A stretch of 64,000 nt of DNA, taken from a bacterium 1XD21-13 (GTDB lineage: Bacteria; Bacillota; Clostridia; Lachnospirales; Lachnospiraceae). Within the stretch, counting starts at the first letter, position 1. The number at the start of each line of letters is the position of its first letter. The notes under the pieces were generated by a model. The model saw only the letters and a program-made list of their open reading frames with translations. It searched no databases and had not been told where the DNA came from. Location: NCBI GenBank assembly GCA_009917555.1, contig QZDX01000004.1:223039-287038 (forward strand), in the 5' to 3' direction. A program made the translations under genes and the position numbers. Of this stretch, positions 36,065-44,891 are shown piece by piece.

Positions 36065-37771
36065 TCACGCTACCGGTGTTTTTCGAGTTCGTTGGGCGAC
36101 CACGTGAGAACTCTCCAGGTCGCCAACGAAAGAATAATAGATTTCGATTTTTTGTATGCGGTGGCCGCTGCTTTTATCGCCTTCATGGACAATGATCTTT
36201 TCAACCAGTTCGTGAAGCATTCCGGGGGTCAGTTTTTCAAAGGAAGTATATTTCCTGGCCAGTTCGACAAAGCTGTTGATATTGACCACCTTGGAATCCT
36301 GCTCGGCAATCTGGCTTCTTATGCCCAGGGCCTCCGTTTTCAGGGTATGCTGTTCATTTTCGTAATCCCTGGAAAAAATCATGTAGCGCTCATCTGACAG
36401 TTTCCCGGAAAAATTATCTTCATACAGTTTTTTGATGATTCCGTCCAATTCCACAATCCGGTGTTCTTTAGCGGCAAGTTCTTTTTGCAGGGTTTTTACA
36501 TCGTCCTGCTGTTTGGAAAGCGTCCGGTTCATAATGAGCCTGACAAATTCCTTTTCCTGCTCCGTGGCAAGTGTTACGATCTGCCGCAGGTTCTCAAGAA
36601 CCAGTTCCTCCAACACGGGCTGGCGGATATAGTGGGCGGTGCAGCATTTCTCAATACTCCGTTTCCGGTAGCTTCCGCAAATATACCGGGGGTCTTTACC
36701 GGAAGTGTTGCTCCCGGTTGAGAAGTGGAGGGGAGAGCCGCAATCCGCACAATAGAGCATACCGGAGAAAAGTCCGGGTTCATGGTCTTTGGAGCGCCGC
36801 CTCCGGTGTTGGGAAAGCCTCTGGACAGTTTCCCATACTTCTTCGGTGATGATCGCCTCATGGGTGTTTTTGAAAACCATTTGCTGTTCTTCCGGGGTGG
36901 GGTAACGCTTTTTGAACTTGTAGGACTTGGAAAATGTTTTAAAGTTCACCGTATGTCCCAGGTACTCCTTGTGCTTTAAGATTACGGTAATTGACGCTGC
37001 GCTCCATACACATTCCGCATGGGGGAGATACCTCCTGGTCTTTCCCGTCCTCCGATATTCAATGGTTCCAGGAGTTGGAATGTTCCGGCGGGTCAGTTCA
37101 CTGGCGATCCGACCAACGCCCAGCCCCTCCACACGTAAGTCAAAGATCAGCTTTACTACCGGAGCCGTTTCTTCATCAATCAGAAGTTTTCCATCCTCGT
37201 CTTTGATATAGCCATATGGGGCGTGGGAGGAAACCCGTTCACCTGACATTCCTTTCATTCGCTTGACAGCCCTCTGCTTTTTGGAACAGTCACGGGCATA
37301 CCATTCGTTAAATAAGTTACGGAAGGGCGTAAGGTCGTTTTCCCCTTTCTGGGAATCCACCCCATCGTTGACAGCGATAAAATGAATGTCATACTCGGCA
37401 AACATGATTTCCGTGTACATTCCCACCTGAAGATAGTCACGTCCAAACCTTGACATATCCTTGATGATTACCCGCTTGATTTCACCGGATTTAATACCCT
37501 CAATCATTTTTTTGAAACTTGGACGTTCAAAACTTGTACCAGAGTAACCATCGTCCACGAAAAACTGGGTATTAAGATAGCCGTTTTCCTTTGCGTAGTT
37601 GAGGAGAATTTTTTTCTGGTTCTGGATACTGTTGCTGTCCCCATCATTGGCGTCGTCTACGGATAACCGGCAGTACAGGGCTGTCATGGCTTCTGGAGCC
37701 AACACGTTGCGGATAGAATACAAGGTATTTATGGCTGTTCTGTTTGTATCTTTTATCGTCGTCTGTAACAT
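36065..37771 (-). CDS. Large serine recombinase (integrase of ICE2)
   Basis: The N-terminal resolvase domain has the nucleophile Ser in ALYCRLSVDDAND and the catalytic Arg cluster in IKDMSRFGRDYLQVG. The recombinase domain (HAPYGYIKDE) and a zinc-ribbon with YCADCGSPL follow, then a coiled coil and a DUF4368-type C-terminus (IEIYYSFVG). It belongs to the TnpX/Tn1549-relative group of large serine recombinases. The start at 37771 (second of two adjacent ATGs) has GGAGG at the right distance. It lies at the left edge of ICE2, so an attachment junction is expected between 35986 and 36064; I could not locate it. Confidence 0.9.
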   Translation of the reverse strand: MLQTTIKDTNRTAINTLYSIRNVLAPEAMTALYCRLSVDDANDGDSNSIQNQKKILLNYAKENGYLNTQFFVDDGYSGTSFERPSFKKMIEGIKSGEIKRVIIKDMSRFGRDYLQVGMYTEIMFAEYDIHFIAVNDGVDSQKGENDLTPFRNLFNEWYARDCSKKQRAVKRMKGMSGERVSSHAPYGYIKDEDGKLLIDEETAPVVKLIFDLRVEGLGVGRIASELTRRNIPTPGTIEYRRTGKTRRYLPHAECVWSAASITVILKHKEYLGHTVNFKTFSKSYKFKKRYPTPEEQQMVFKNTHEAIITEEVWETVQRLSQHRRRRSKDHEPGLFSGMLYCADCGSPLHFSTGSNTSGKDPRYICGSYRKRSIEKCCTAHYIRQPVLEELVLENLRQIVTLATEQEKEFVRLIMNRTLSKQQDDVKTLQKELAAKEHRIVELDGIIKKLYEDNFSGKLSDERYMIFSRDYENEQHTLKTEALGIRSQIAEQDSKVVNINSFVELARKYTSFEKLTPGMLHELVEKIIVHEGDKSSGHRIQKIEIYYSFVGDLESSHVVAQRTRKTPVA

Positions 37772-37861
37772 CATAACCTCCATTCCGACGAACTTTAAAA
37801 GACACGGGTTCGTGGTTCCATTATACCGTATCCTATCCGTCTTGTGAAGTGCTTTATTGAT

Positions 37862-38035
37862 TTAAAGTGTTAATAATTTCTTCCCTGGAGCCGCAACGTC
37901 TACATCACGCTCAGCGATGTGCTGTAATTTATCAAAAATGGTTTCCCTGGCGGCTGTATTGAAGAAAGAGGATACCACATAGGTCGTTCCTTTGAATTTC
38001 TTCTCCATAACTGTTGCGGGCTTATTATCCGCCAT
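37862..38035 (-). CDS. tnpW: TnpW-like small element protein
   Basis: From the ATG at 38035 (AAGGTGTGA upstream) the 57-residue product contains VMEKKFKGTTYVVSSFFNTA, then ETIFDKLQHIAERDV, the pattern of TnpW-type proteins that accompany TnpX recombinases. It stands 90 bp before the recombinase gene on the same strand. Role in excision is suspected from context, not known. Confidence 0.65.
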   Translation of the reverse strand: MADNKPATVMEKKFKGTTYVVSSFFNTAARETIFDKLQHIAERDVDVAAPGKKLLTL

Positions 38036-38074
38036 TTCATCACACCTTTCTATGGCAAGAGGGAAATGCCGCAC

Positions 38075-38535
38075 TGGGATAACCAGCGCAGCGCTTCATT
38101 GTTCTTATTTTTCGTACCGTATTGTCTGGAACAGCGGGACTGTCCATTGGCTCGCCCCCGATACGTGGGAGTATTCAGGCCGGTTCGTGGCTGCCGAACC
38201 GCCGCATACCGCCGATAGGTGGATACACCATATTCGCAGTAAGTTTCGGTGAGAGGCACGGTTCCTCCCGCTGGTGGTCTTGGCGCTTTCCAGCCTGCCG
38301 GGGCTGGTTATCAAGCCGTCAAATAGTCGCTCTGGCCCTTTGATGTTATCGTGTTGACGGACGCTCTGGCCGTCCGCAGGGGGTCTTGGCGTTTGCGCTT
38401 GCGACGCTCACACACAGCGTTTGGAAATCCTGAATACTGATATGAACGGCTGCCCGTTATTTGTCAAAGAACAGAATTGCAAAAGGGATTTTTTCCCTTT
38501 CACCATTAAGGACAGAAACCGGGCAAAAGTTGCTA
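38075..38535. other. 461-bp intergenic stretch, no gene supported
   Basis: Reading frames here lack ribosome sites and overlap on several frames. Short inverted repeats are present, such as CGGACGctctggCCGTCCG near 38360. This stretch may carry regulatory or recombination sites next to the TnpW-like gene. Confidence 0.4.
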
Positions 38536-38931
38536 TCAGGCCGCCAACTTTTTTTGGATTTTTTTCAGTGCGGCCCTGGCGGAGCGCATGACTGTGGACT
38601 TGTTGCGGCCCTCCATTTTGGCAATCTCCAGGTAGGTATAGCCATAGGCGAAATGGAGCAGGAAACGCCGCCGCTGTCTGGGGGAAAATTCTTCTAGGGC
38701 ATCCCGGATTTCCTTCAGGGTTCTCATGCGCTCGTAGGTCTGCTCCAGTGGCTCCGTGGACACTTCAAAGAGCAGGCAGGTGTCCCAGGAACGGCAGTCA
38801 CGGTGACGGAAATCCTCTTTGCGCTGGCGTTCCATTTCCCGGTCATACTCCGCAAATACCTGGAAAACTTCATGGGATACTTCCACCACCAAAGGGGTTC
38901 CCGCTGCGTCAAAGATTGTAACATGAAACAT
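38536..38931 (-). CDS. Sigma-70 region 4-like regulator
   Basis: A 131-residue protein whose last 60 residues form a sigma-4-type helix-turn-helix: FSPRQRRRFLLHFAYGYTYLE is split by the turn, followed by IAKMEGRNKSTVMRSARAAL. There is no region 2, so it is unlikely to be a full sigma factor. Such proteins are standard on Tn1549-like elements and probably regulate the element's own promoters. Confidence 0.75.
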   Translation of the reverse strand: MFHVTIFDAAGTPLVVEVSHEVFQVFAEYDREMERQRKEDFRHRDCRSWDTCLLFEVSTEPLEQTYERMRTLKEIRDALEEFSPRQRRRFLLHFAYGYTYLEIAKMEGRNKSTVMRSARAALKKIQKKLAA

Positions 38932-38942
38932 GAATTTACCCC

Positions 38943-39113
38943 CTACGCAGCGCCGTCCATATGAATCAGGATTCCTTTAGGCAGAGGGAAGCCTTCTTTA
39001 CGCTCCGGGACAACGCAGGCATGACCGCACGGGCAGGGAGTGGGGCGTTCCTCCGCAACGATAAGGACTGTTTCACCAGGGCGCAGCTTAATGACACGAA
39101 CTAATTTCTCCAT
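38943..39113 (-). CDS. Small conserved element protein with a Cys-pair
   Basis: The start at 39113 has GGAGG nine bases upstream; the 56-residue product reads LVRVIKLRPGETVLIVAEE, then TPCPCGHACVVP. The cysteine cluster could hold a metal. It is followed 11 bp later by the sigma-like gene. Function unknown. Confidence 0.6.
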   Translation of the reverse strand: MEKLVRVIKLRPGETVLIVAEERPTPCPCGHACVVPERKEGFPLPKGILIHMDGAA

Positions 39114-39370
39114 ATACAAAAACCTCCGATATTTTATTCTCGTGGTCACAGCGGGCCAAGGTCAAGTTGGCTTGGCTTTTGACAGCTGCCCACGGAGCCA
39201 AAAGCCCACAGCCTATTGTGAAGCCTTTAGCAGAGGGCTTGTCCCTCAATAATCGGAGATCCCAGAGGGCAAAAATTAATGGGGTATGGAAAATATCTTG
39301 AAAATATTTTGACATGGAAAGAGAAGGGGCAGCAATCATAGCTGGACGCTGCCGCCTTGAAATCATAGGG

Positions 39371-39820
39371 TTATCCCATTAAGTAAATGCGGAGCTGTTT
39401 AAAAGCCCTCCGCATTAAATTCGTTACCGCCGCCGGACTACAGCCAAACATGACGGCAATCTCCTGGCATTGATACCCCTCCCAGAAATGGAGCCGTATC
39501 GCCTGCCGTTGGCGGTCAGTGAGGCGGCGCAGTCCAGCCGCTAATTCCTCATTCTGAACCAGGTCGGTAAAGTCTTTGATTCCGCACAGTAGGGTAAAAT
39601 CTTCTTCCGTATCTATGCAGCGTTCCTGAAACGTTAATTCCTCGCTCATGCTCTCCAGGGAGTTGCAGTGATACCGATATTTCCGGTCAGAGTTGTCTAT
39701 CAAGCGATCTTCCTCTTTTAAAATAGTGCTCCAATATTCTTCGGCTACATCAATGTTGTAATCGTAGGGGTAATACGAGTAAAAATCTTGTGGTTTACCA
39801 ATCATTATCGTTTTCTCCAT
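39371..39820 (-). CDS. Sigma-70 region 4-like regulator (149 residues)
   Basis: The C-terminal part has LRRLTDRQRQAIRLHFWEGY and QEIAVMFGCSPAAVTNLMRR, a sigma-4 helix-turn-helix. The N-terminal 80 residues are acidic and unrecognised. It is the second such regulator of ICE2. The start follows a poor purine run, and a long palindrome lies 67 bp upstream. The 257 bp between this gene and the small Cys-pair gene hold no supported feature. Confidence 0.7.
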   Translation of the reverse strand: MEKTIMIGKPQDFYSYYPYDYNIDVAEEYWSTILKEEDRLIDNSDRKYRYHCNSLESMSEELTFQERCIDTEEDFTLLCGIKDFTDLVQNEELAAGLRRLTDRQRQAIRLHFWEGYQCQEIAVMFGCSPAAVTNLMRRAFKQLRIYLMG

Positions 39821-39886
39821 TCTGGTTTTTAGTTGATAGGGAATAAGTCAGAGTGGAGGTGAGCGACATTGTGGAAAACAAAAATT

Positions 39887-39943
39887 ACGGCAATAGAATA
39901 CCGCTGTCAGTTCATATGACTGACAGCGGTATTCTATTGCCGT
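39887..39943. repeat. Perfect 25-bp inverted repeat
   Basis: The arms (39887-39911 and 39919-39943) are exact complements, beginning ACGGCAATAGAATACCGCTG, around the seven-base loop TCATATG. There is no following T-run. It lies between the outward-facing sigma-like and XRE genes and may be a binding site or a small mobile repeat. Confidence 0.9.
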
Positions 39944-40207
39944 AGTTATCCATTTTTGAATTGTATAGTAAGGTACTTTGCCTATATATAGGGGCCTCAA
40001 AAGCCCCATGATCGAAAAAGCATAGGCCCTCCTTAACAGATTGAAAGAAAAGGCTTATGCTGGCATAACAATATCCCCGCCACCCAATCCGTTTTTTTTA
40101 ATAGCGAGTGTCGGGGTATTTCCGTTATTAATGGTAATATTTTACCGTCAATAATTCATTTCACAGTTTCTGCGGAAAATGTAGAATTATAGCCGGGAGG
40201 TGAACTG

Positions 40208-40573
40208 TTGGTGGCAAAAAATAAACGTAAAGTTTTTTCGGTAAATATTACCGATAAATTGGGGGAACGTATGAAATCAGCTCGTGAAAGCAGAGGTTAT
40301 ACACGGGAACAGCTTTCGGAGCGCTCAGGTGTTAGCGAACGATATATTGTCGCTATTGAAAATGAGGGCAGTATTCCTAAAATACCTGTTCTGAACGATC
40401 TGCTTCGTGGGTTGGCTCTGTCAGCTAATTTCATTTTTTACCCGGAACAAGATATTGAAGACCCGCAATTAGATCATCTTATTCGTCTATATTATGCTTG
40501 CGATGTGCGAGATCGCAAAGTAATCATAGACGTAGCTAATTCGTTAATAGACAACAGGGAATCCCAAAATTAA
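40208..40573 (+). CDS. XRE-family transcriptional regulator
   Basis: Translation probably starts at TTG 40208, seven bases after GGGAGG. Residues 15-70 form a Cro/C1 helix-turn-helix: LGERMKSARESRGYTREQL and SGVSERYIVAIENEGSIPK. The C-terminal 45 residues are a helical tail. It is the only + strand gene of ICE2 in this part and is likely the element's control switch, as similar XRE genes are in Tn1549-like elements. Confidence 0.8.
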   Translation: MVAKNKRKVFSVNITDKLGERMKSARESRGYTREQLSERSGVSERYIVAIENEGSIPKIPVLNDLLRGLALSANFIFYPEQDIEDPQLDHLIRLYYACDVRDRKVIIDVANSLIDNRESQN

Positions 40574-40690
40574 TCTTTTGTGTGACGGTTATTGATTGCA
40601 ATTGCCTCTTTTTTGATGAACAAGCTATTCCCGTGATAGTAGATGTTACATAGGCAATCATATAACCCATCACAACAGCCTACAAAAAAG

Positions 40691-40733
40691 AGCCGATAAC
40701 CGCATTTGTCACTTGCGGATTATCGGCTCTGCG
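40691..40733 (-). terminator. Intrinsic terminator of the KTR/ABC operon
   Basis: On the - strand AGAGCCGATAATCCGCA pairs with TGCGGTTATCGGCTCT and is followed by TTTTTTG. It directly follows the KTR gene and ends the GntR-ABC-KTR transcript. Confidence 0.8.
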
Positions 40734-40734
40734 T

Positions 40735-40929
40735 CTATGCGTCTGGCTCTTTAATTATAGAAATATTCAGTTGTTTGACATTAATAAGTCTTTCCTGCTT
40801 ACACTTAGGGCAAAACAGAGGAAAATTTTTCAATTCTGTGTCAGCCCGGATTTTTAGCCGTGTTTTGTTTCCACATACGGGGCATAATATCCATTCTCTT
40901 ACAGTTGTTCTTCTGCTTACCGAAATCAA
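40735..40929 (-). CDS. Cysteine-rich KTR domain protein
   Basis: The 64-residue protein has EWILCPVCGNKTRLKIR and NFPLFCPKCKQERLINV, two CxxC pairs that should bind one zinc ion, exactly the Cys_rich_KTR pattern of Tn916/Tn1549-like elements. TTG 40929 overlaps the permease stop, and GGAGG lies eight bases before it. Function unknown; nucleic-acid binding is plausible for such a zinc ribbon. Confidence 0.85.
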   Translation of the reverse strand: MISVSRRTTVREWILCPVCGNKTRLKIRADTELKNFPLFCPKCKQERLINVKQLNISIIKEPDA

Positions 40930-41576
40930 TATTCTTTCCTCCTAAAAATAGCAACTGTTAAAGGATAAGATAAGGCAAGGGCTAATAATGAACAAGCAAG
41001 CATAACAGCTGCTTTTAATATAATCTTCCATATAGTCATCTCTGAAATCAAAGCAATGTTAATAAATGTACTGATCGCCATAGTAATGCCTATTGCACAT
41101 AAAAGGCTGATCACTAAGAATACGCCAGTTCTTTCCTCACCGCCCAAATAAAAAAGAGGGAAGAAAATTGCTCCCGCAAAAAGGCTGATACTGATCCCCG
41201 CTGAAAACATCAGCAGAGCGTCAATACTTTGGCCAAATGGACAGCCGTGTAGGAGCCAAGATAAGCCCATCCCTATTACAGCAAAAATTATCCCAACAGC
41301 TAACCATATAAGCTGGTTTATAAAATAGCTTTTTACAATATCTGCTCTTTTTACTGGCGTAGTAAGTTTATACTTTCCCCACTTTGAGATGTACTCTTTT
41401 CCCATGCTCGCAACTGCGTTCATTGAAAAACCGATCATTCCCAATAGCATATAAAAAAGCAAAAGCTGCTGGCTAACAACAACAATAACAAAAACCCCTA
41501 ATAAAAACATAAAAGCTGAAAAAACCTTTGCGCTTGAACGTACAGCATAAAAATTATTTTTAAGTAGTCCCTTCAT
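40926..41576 (-). CDS. ABC-2 type membrane permease
   Basis: About six hydrophobic helices over 216 residues and no ATPase motif. It overlaps the ATPase stop by four bases and forms one exporter with it. The GntR-ATPase-permease order resembles the YtrA-type operons induced by cell-envelope antibiotics and antimicrobial peptides; substrate not readable. Confidence 0.75.
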   Translation of the reverse strand: MKGLLKNNFYAVRSSAKVFSAFMFLLGVFVIVVVSQQLLLFYMLLGMIGFSMNAVASMGKEYISKWGKYKLTTPVKRADIVKSYFINQLIWLAVGIIFAVIGMGLSWLLHGCPFGQSIDALLMFSAGISISLFAGAIFFPLFYLGGEERTGVFLVISLLCAIGITMAISTFINIALISEMTIWKIILKAAVMLACSLLALALSYPLTVAIFRRKEY

Positions 41577-42439
41577 ACACGCTCCCCCTTTACAAGCAAT
41601 AGCATAATTTCATCAACTGAAACATGATCTATAACAGCATTTCGGTATTTGCGCTGTATTTCATTTCCGTTGGATACTAATACATCAATTTGATAATCTC
41701 TTTTTCGATAGACAAGTATATCTCCAGGATCTAATTCAAGAAATTGACTTTCTTTACAGCGCATAACAGCAAAGTTATACACCAGATCATTTTTTGACGC
41801 AGCCATTATAAGTTTGCCATTGTGAATGAAAGTAATATAATCAGCAATCTTTTCCAAATCGCTTGTGATATGAGAAGATAAAAGAATAGAGTGATTCTCA
41901 TCCTGCACAAATTCAAGAAATACATCCAGCATATCATCTCGCATAATAGGGTCTAATCCGCTTGTGGCTTCGTCTAAAATCAATAATTGTGGGTGATGTG
42001 ACAACGCTGCGGCAACAGCCAGTTTCATAGTCATACCTCTGGAATAGGACTTGATTTTTTGGTTTGGCAGTAATCTGAAATCATTCAAATATTTTTTAAA
42101 CAAGTCGTTATCCCAGTTTGCGTAAAGCCCCTGCATAACATCAGATAATTGTTCTGCTGTCCAATATGCCGGAAAATTGTCACCGTCATATACAACACCT
42201 ATTTTTTCTTTTAATTCAGTATCCGTATCAGCTAATTCTTTTCCGAAAATTTTTATTGTTCCACTGTCTTTAGAAACTGTATTCAATACACAGCCAATTG
42301 TTGTAGTTTTCCCAGCTCCGTTTTCACCAACAAATCCCATAATGGAACCATAAGGAATGGAAAAAGATACATGATCCAAAGTAAAATTTGTTCTGGGAAA
42401 TGTTTTACAAACTTGGTGCAGTTCTAAAATATTATCCAT
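41573..42439 (-). CDS. ABC transporter ATP-binding protein
   Basis: Walker A GENGAGKTTT, signature SYSRGMTMKLAVA (a variant of LSGGQ), Walker B LLILDEATSGLDP and the switch His in LLSSHITSDLE are all present. ATG 42439 has GGAGG nine bases upstream; ATG 42448 would sit directly on it. The gene overlaps the preceding GntR gene. It drives the neighbouring permease. Confidence 0.9.
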   Translation of the reverse strand: MDNILELHQVCKTFPRTNFTLDHVSFSIPYGSIMGFVGENGAGKTTTIGCVLNTVSKDSGTIKIFGKELADTDTELKEKIGVVYDGDNFPAYWTAEQLSDVMQGLYANWDNDLFKKYLNDFRLLPNQKIKSYSRGMTMKLAVAAALSHHPQLLILDEATSGLDPIMRDDMLDVFLEFVQDENHSILLSSHITSDLEKIADYITFIHNGKLIMAASKNDLVYNFAVMRCKESQFLELDPGDILVYRKRDYQIDVLVSNGNEIQRKYRNAVIDHVSVDEIMLLLVKGERV

Positions 42440-42440
42440 A

Positions 42441-42818
42441 CTATTCATCCTCCTGATAAAATAAGGTTAGCAGCTCTATCAGTTTTGCAAGAGGGATATT
42501 GCTTACTCGTCCGATTTCTGCGGCTGTTTGTAAGTGTTCCTCTGCTAATCGCTGTTGTTCTTCCTGGTAAAACTCTTTATTTTGTGCTGATACAAAACTC
42601 CCTCTGCCAACGGTAGTTTCGATAAATCCATCTCTTTGCAAATCTTCATAAGCCTTTTGAACGGTAATAACGCTGACATGAAGTGATTTAGCCAATGCGC
42701 GCATGGAAGGAATCGCTTCTCCTGCTTGTAATTCTCCACTCATTATCATCGCTTTGATTTGTGAAGTGATTTGTTCATAGATCGGCTTGTTGGCATTGTT
42801 GCTGATTATGATTTCCAT
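42441..42818 (-). CDS. GntR-family (YtrA-type) repressor
   Basis: The winged helix KPIYEQITSQIKAMIMSGEL and SMRALAKSLHVSVITVQKAY are GntR hallmarks, and the short C-terminal part (about 45 residues) is the YtrA type with no large effector domain. It heads the exporter operon and likely represses it. A consensus promoter and a TGTAC half-site palindrome lie just upstream. Confidence 0.9.
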   Translation of the reverse strand: MEIIISNNANKPIYEQITSQIKAMIMSGELQAGEAIPSMRALAKSLHVSVITVQKAYEDLQRDGFIETTVGRGSFVSAQNKEFYQEEQQRLAEEHLQTAAEIGRVSNIPLAKLIELLTLFYQEDE

Positions 42819-42837
42819 TGTTCACCTCCTCTTCAAA

Positions 42838-42886
42838 TGTACTTATTGTACCAGTACATTATAAACTTTCTAAGTGCCAATGTCAA
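42838..42886 (-). promoter_or_regulatory. Consensus sigma-A promoter with TGTAC operator for the GntR-ABC operon
   Basis: On the - strand TTGACA (42886-42881) and TATAAT (42863-42858) are spaced by exactly 17 bases. Downstream of the -10 box TGTAC-tg-GTACA and a further GTACA half-site form the likely binding site of the GntR repressor. Both boxes match consensus perfectly, so tight repression would be needed. Confidence 0.8.
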
Positions 42887-43102
42887 CCAAAAAATAAAAC
42901 TACTGTGCAAGCAATGGAAAGCGATATTCTTTTAGCCCCAACACTCCGTGTTGACTGGTCTAAAAGCTTATCGCTTTCCTCGCTTGTTGGGGAGTTCCCC
43001 AAACCCCCGGCAGAGTGCTGGCGCACGTCTGTCCGAACACCACAAGATTGTGGTGGCTACGCTTCGCTTGAAAAGCAAGAGAGAGCGCTTTGCGCTAAAA
43101 AA

Positions 43103-43250
43103 GCGGGTGGAAAATGTGCATAACTGGCCGCTCCGCCATGGAAAATGCTGTTCACAGCCTATGGAAAAGCAAGAGCAGCTTTCCCACATCCTGCAAATAG
43201 CATTTCCCACAGCTTCGCAGCATGGCCAGTTATACACATTTCCCACCCGC
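43103..43250. repeat. 148-bp nested inverted repeat with two DnaA-box matches (origin-like)
   Basis: The outer 27-base arms (43103-43129 and 43224-43250) match at 25 positions. Each contains a perfect TTATNCACA box: TGTGCATAA at 43115 and TTATACACA at 43230, facing opposite ways. Inside, TGGAAAATGCT and AGCATTTCCCA and further TTTCCCACA blocks repeat. The place, just beyond the relaxase gene, suits an oriT or a replication origin of the circular element. No gene is supported in 42890-43399. Confidence 0.6.
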
Positions 43251-43399
43251 CGGCGGCTACGGAATCCAGCCCATTCCTTCCTATATCTGAAAAACAAAAC
43301 GGGGAGAAGATCCCTTTTTTATTTACTCATGGCTACCTGATTGCGTGAGAAAAGCCGGGAACCATGAACCTTTGCCCACGGTTTCCGGCCCTCACTTTT

Positions 43400-44815
43400 T
43401 CAGCGGTCTTGTTCCTGGTTTTTCTCTTTCTCCTGGTGTCCCTCATTCTGAATGTTGAGCAGGCTGTCCACGTTAGACTTGACCGCTTGCAGTTCCTGAT
43501 TCTCCTGGCGCAGCCGTTTGTAATCCTCATAGGCCGCCTTCTTTTTATCCAGCAGGGCGGAATACTCCGCTTGAAGCGTTTTAACTGTAGGCAGCTTCTT
43601 CACGCCCTGGGTGTCAAAGGCACGTTTCGCCGCTTCATGGAGGAGCAAGTCCCTTTCATGGGCAGCCCGGAAAGCTGGCTTGTCAGCGGCCTTTTTCTTC
43701 CGGTAGGCAATGTAAGTGTCCCGTGTTTTAGCGTAATTGATGATGTGGGTCTTTAAGGCGGCGATCTGCTCCATACGGTGTTCTGCCTGCTTTATGGAAG
43801 TGGAGATAGCTTCAAAGTCTGTCGCAGCCTTTTCCGCTTTCTCTGCCAGCAGGTCATAGTCAGTTATGCCATGCTCTGTAAGGTAGTTTAAGGTCTTGGC
43901 GGCCTCTTTCAAATTGTGGATTTTCATCCAGCGCTCCATGCCGGGGCCACGTCCCTGCAGGCGGGCCTGAATGTCCATAAGGAGATTGATACGGGTATCC
44001 TTTTCCAGCCGGATTTTTTTCTTGCGCTGGGGTTGTTTCGCTTTGCCCACACGGTCACGGAGAGCCTCCAGGCTGCAATCGGCTCCCAGTGTTTTAGATC
44101 GGGTGAAACGCTCCTGGCCCTGGGCACGAAATTTTAAGAGTTTGCTGCTCTGGACAACCTCATAGCCCTCCCGTCGCATGGCTTCTAAAAATTCATCAAA
44201 GGTACTGACTGTTGACAATACTCGGTCAATGGTCTGCCGCAGCAGTGACTTCCAACTCTGGCCGTTCTTTTCCGCCGCCCACTCGCCATAGTGTTTCCCT
44301 TTTTCCTCTGGATTCTCAATGATTGAAAGGCCAAATTTCTGACATATCCGGTCATTAGCTTTCCGCAGGGGAATAAAGCTGTTTTTGATGTTATTGAACT
44401 TGTGGGAACAGTCCAGGGCGGTGCTGTTAAATTCGATGTGATTATGGATATGTTTCTTGTCAATGTGAGTGGCTACAATAAATTGGTGTTCGCCGCCGGT
44501 AAATTCTAAAGCTAACTGGTAGCCCAGCTTGTTGGCGTCCTCCGGCGTAATGGTTCCAGGCTCAAAGGATTGAATAATCAGGTAGGAGATCACATCTTTA
44601 TCCGGGGCACGCCTGCGCCCGGTGGTGGCAGTGTAGATCTGTTTGGAAACGGTAAATTCCTGCCAGGCCGTTTCCGGGGAACACTGATAGCCAGTGACCA
44701 GCAGGCCGCCGTCTGTTTTCTCCGGGTTTTTGCCGTAATCAATACGCTCCGCCAGCACAGCGGCAATACTGCGTCCCTCACTGGCGTGGCGGGGTTTTAG
44801 TTTTGAGATTGCCAT
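43400..44815 (-). CDS. Relaxase/mobilization nuclease of ICE2 (Tn1549-like)
   Basis: The N-terminal relaxase domain carries HIDKKHIHNHIEFNS (His triad for the metal) and, near the start, a YGKNPEKT segment with the likely nicking Tyr. AKSLHV-like motifs are absent; instead a long coiled-coil C-terminus (about 330-470) follows, as in Tn1549-type relaxases. AAAGGAG precedes ATG 44815. It works with MobC, from which it is separated here by the TIR/macro genes. Confidence 0.85.
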   Translation of the reverse strand: MAISKLKPRHASEGRSIAAVLAERIDYGKNPEKTDGGLLVTGYQCSPETAWQEFTVSKQIYTATTGRRRAPDKDVISYLIIQSFEPGTITPEDANKLGYQLALEFTGGEHQFIVATHIDKKHIHNHIEFNSTALDCSHKFNNIKNSFIPLRKANDRICQKFGLSIIENPEEKGKHYGEWAAEKNGQSWKSLLRQTIDRVLSTVSTFDEFLEAMRREGYEVVQSSKLLKFRAQGQERFTRSKTLGADCSLEALRDRVGKAKQPQRKKKIRLEKDTRINLLMDIQARLQGRGPGMERWMKIHNLKEAAKTLNYLTEHGITDYDLLAEKAEKAATDFEAISTSIKQAEHRMEQIAALKTHIINYAKTRDTYIAYRKKKAADKPAFRAAHERDLLLHEAAKRAFDTQGVKKLPTVKTLQAEYSALLDKKKAAYEDYKRLRQENQELQAVKSNVDSLLNIQNEGHQEKEKNQEQDR

Positions 44816-44891
44816 GTATGGCGGCTCCTTTCAAAAAGAGCCACAGTTGTAAAAACCGTGGCCTAATTTATATAAACGTTATGTATTTCTA

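Noticed and set aside
38050..38343. Short frames on both strands downstream of the TnpW-like gene
   Set aside because: Mutually overlapping, without ribosome sites or recognisable sequence; treated as intergenic.
40926..42818. Self-immunity exporter for the lanthipeptide
   Set aside because: It is 15 kb away on a different element with its own GntR control; nothing ties it to the precursor.
42818..43348. Frames of 100-130 codons beside the relaxase gene
   Set aside because: They cover the nested inverted repeat and read low-complexity or palindrome-derived sequence, which fits a site rather than genes.
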